From positions 1 through 64,000 of the forward strand of contig CAYQXY010000023.1 of the NCBI GenBank assembly GCA_964421595.1: 64,000 nt of DNA. The letters are read 5' to 3'. The position numbers and the translations under genes are program-made. The stretch comes from PXAP01 sp964421595. Lineage in GTDB: Bacteria; Bacteroidota; Bacteroidia; Bacteroidales; PUMT01. Every line of letters starts with the position of its first letter. Position 1 is the stretch's first letter. Below are positions 62,742 to 64,000 of this stretch, piece after piece. A model generated the notes under the pieces. That model ran no database searches, was not told the DNA's origin, and was given only the letters and a program-made list of their open reading frames with translations.

Positions 62742-64000
62742 TCTCATGGTATTTAAACAGATTACGAACTATGTCTCCGCTGGAGATGTTTCACAGGTTT
62801 ATTCAGATGGTGACATCAAGGTATGAAAAATTCTATCATACGGGTAAACCACTTAAAAAACAAAGAGTAGTTATTAACAGGAATAAATTCAGTTACAACC
62901 CCAAAGAATATGACATATACTCCGATACAATAAATATTTTTGGAAAGGAATTTGACTATTCGGATAAGACAATAGACTGGCATAAGGATATTTTCTCAGA
63001 AAAGCGTTTTCCTCTGACATTTTCAAAGTCTATAAATATCAGATACAACAAAGACTTGTCTGCCAAGAATGTATGGGAGGTCAACAGGCTTCAGTGTTTA
63101 ATATTTATAGCATTAAATTATAATCATACTAAAGATATCAGGTACTTAGATCAGTTCATAGCAATAACCACATCATGGATTGATAGTAATCCTTACCTTA
63201 CGGGCGTGAACTGGTACAGCAATATCGAGGTCAATATTCGTTTAATTGTCTGGTATTATTGCTGGCACCTTATTAATGCTGAAGAATTGATGAAACTCAA
63301 TCCGGAGTTTAATGAATTTGCCGAAAACAAATGGATTCCCTCAGTTTATCAGCATTGCAAGTATTCATATAAAAATCCTTCCAGATTTTCTTCCTCGAAT
63401 AATCATCTTATTTCTGAATATGCAGGATTGTTCATAGCAAGTTCTCTATGGGTCTTTAAAGAATCAAAAAAATGGAACCGATATTCAAAAGCTGGCCTGG
63501 AAAAGGAAATAATACGCCAGTATTCTGAAAACGGGATAAACAAAGAAGAGGCTGCAGAGTATATTCAATTTATCACTGACTTTTTCCTTTTTGCCTATAT
63601 TGTTGGCGAGGATTCTTCCAACAAATTCAGCGATGGTTACAAAAGGCAGTTGAAGGAAATTCTTACATATATCAATAATTTTATTGATATCAATGGAAAT
63701 TTTCCTCAGTATGGAGACGAGGATGACGGAAAATGTGTTTTATTTGACCAAAAGGAAGATTTTAATAATTTCAGATCGCTTCTTACCTCTGGTGCGATCA
63801 TTTTCAATGATCCCCTATTCAAAGTAAAAAGTAATGGATTGGATACAAAAAATCTTGTTTTGTTCGGGGAAGATGGTATTTCAGTTTTTAACGAAATAAA
63901 AGATCAGAAACCAGATGAGAAATCGGTTTTTTACCCGGATGAAGGACACTTTATTTTCAGAAAGAGGGACAATGACAGGGAAGTATACATGCACTTTGAT
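62738..64000 (+). CDS. heparinase II/III-family protein, N-terminal part (runs past window end)
   Basis: A frame opens at the ATG at 62738, overlapping the preceding stop by 4 bp, and stays open for 421 codons to the window edge, so the 3' end is missing. It begins ISWYLNRLRTMSPLEMFHRF, the usual start of heparinase II/III-like proteins of capsule loci. WEVNRLQCLIFIALNYN and SSNNHLISEYAGLFIASSLW belong to the alpha/alpha toroid (NNHL is a family hallmark), and the beta-sandwich domain starts around residue 390 (GEDGISVFNE). Related proteins are polysaccharide lyases; in biosynthesis loci the job is unknown, perhaps trimming or editing the polymer. Confidence 0.88.
   Translation, partial: MISWYLNRLRTMSPLEMFHRFIQMVTSRYEKFYHTGKPLKKQRVVINRNKFSYNPKEYDIYSDTINIFGKEFDYSDKTIDWHKDIFSEKRFPLTFSKSINIRYNKDLSAKNVWEVNRLQCLIFIALNYNHTKDIRYLDQFIAITTSWIDSNPYLTGVNWYSNIEVNIRLIVWYYCWHLINAEELMKLNPEFNEFAENKWIPSVYQHCKYSYKNPSRFSSSNNHLISEYAGLFIASSLWVFKESKKWNRYSKAGLEKEIIRQYSENGINKEEAAEYIQFITDFFLFAYIVGEDSSNKFSDGYKRQLKEILTYINNFIDINGNFPQYGDEDDGKCVLFDQKEDFNNFRSLLTSGAIIFNDPLFKVKSNGLDTKNLVLFGEDGISVFNEIKDQKPDEKSVFYPDEGHFIFRKRDNDREVYMHFD

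Overview
The window looks like a chromosomal piece of a Bacteroidota bacterium, probably from the Bacteroidales/Marinilabiliales side and quite possibly a metagenome-assembled genome. The evidence is: type IX secretion and gliding genes (gldH, porW/sprE, porX), a SusC/Oar-like TonB-dependent receptor, several Bacteroidota-style lipoproteins, an SDR-type threonine dehydrogenase paired with kbl, and promoter-like TAnnTTTG elements. By eye the DNA is moderately A+T-rich. No rRNA, tRNA or CRISPR array was seen.

Region 1 (1-40,022) is mostly core genome. It opens with the 3' end of a GH78 alpha-L-rhamnosidase and a LuxE-like acyl-activating protein. Next come a cyclase/HD-phosphodiesterase fusion, pgk, and the run holB - ricT-like - gldH - trmB. 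An alkyltransferase-like protein, mrp and an Nfu-type Fe-S scaffold follow. Then come porW - porX - tsaE (the last two translationally coupled), alanine dehydrogenase, a 1,154-residue envelope protein, Kdo transferase and a large TonB receptor. After the receptor lie a terminator and a short remnant that reads like the 5' part of a group II intron. The region ends with a nucleotide pyrophosphatase-like lipoprotein, a B12-dependent ribonucleotide reductase, kbl and tdh (threonine to glycine plus acetyl-CoA) around an unknown outer-membrane protein, gltX, and an apparently truncated repeat-containing surface protein.

Region 2 (40,805-64,000, continuing past the window) is a surface-polysaccharide locus. 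The sugar-nucleotide genes are a CDP-glucose synthase, a UXS-like decarboxylase, a nucleotide-sugar dehydrogenase, a homoserine-dehydrogenase-like (DRL/SAF) oxidoreductase, an extended SDR, an RmlC-like epimerase and a sugar C-methyltransferase. These suggest an unusual branched sugar. Two GT2 glycosyltransferases, an SDR + LhgO-like pair, a Wzx-type flippase and a Wzy-type polymerase follow. Then come two tandem parallel-beta-helix lipoproteins, a Zn-ADH/MocA fusion and a heparinase II/III-family protein cut by the window end.

The observations most worth a second look are in region 2. The two beta-helix genes share a 668-bp stretch with no difference seen, between clearly diverged ends. Each has three direct repeats at exact 21-bp spacing about 140 bp upstream, which looks like a shared activator site. 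A roughly 100-bp intergenic repeat with inverted ends flanks the block 41,728-45,387, as if that block were a movable cassette. In region 1 the most interesting gene is the fusion of a class III cyclase with an HD domain resembling class I cyclic-nucleotide phosphodiesterases.
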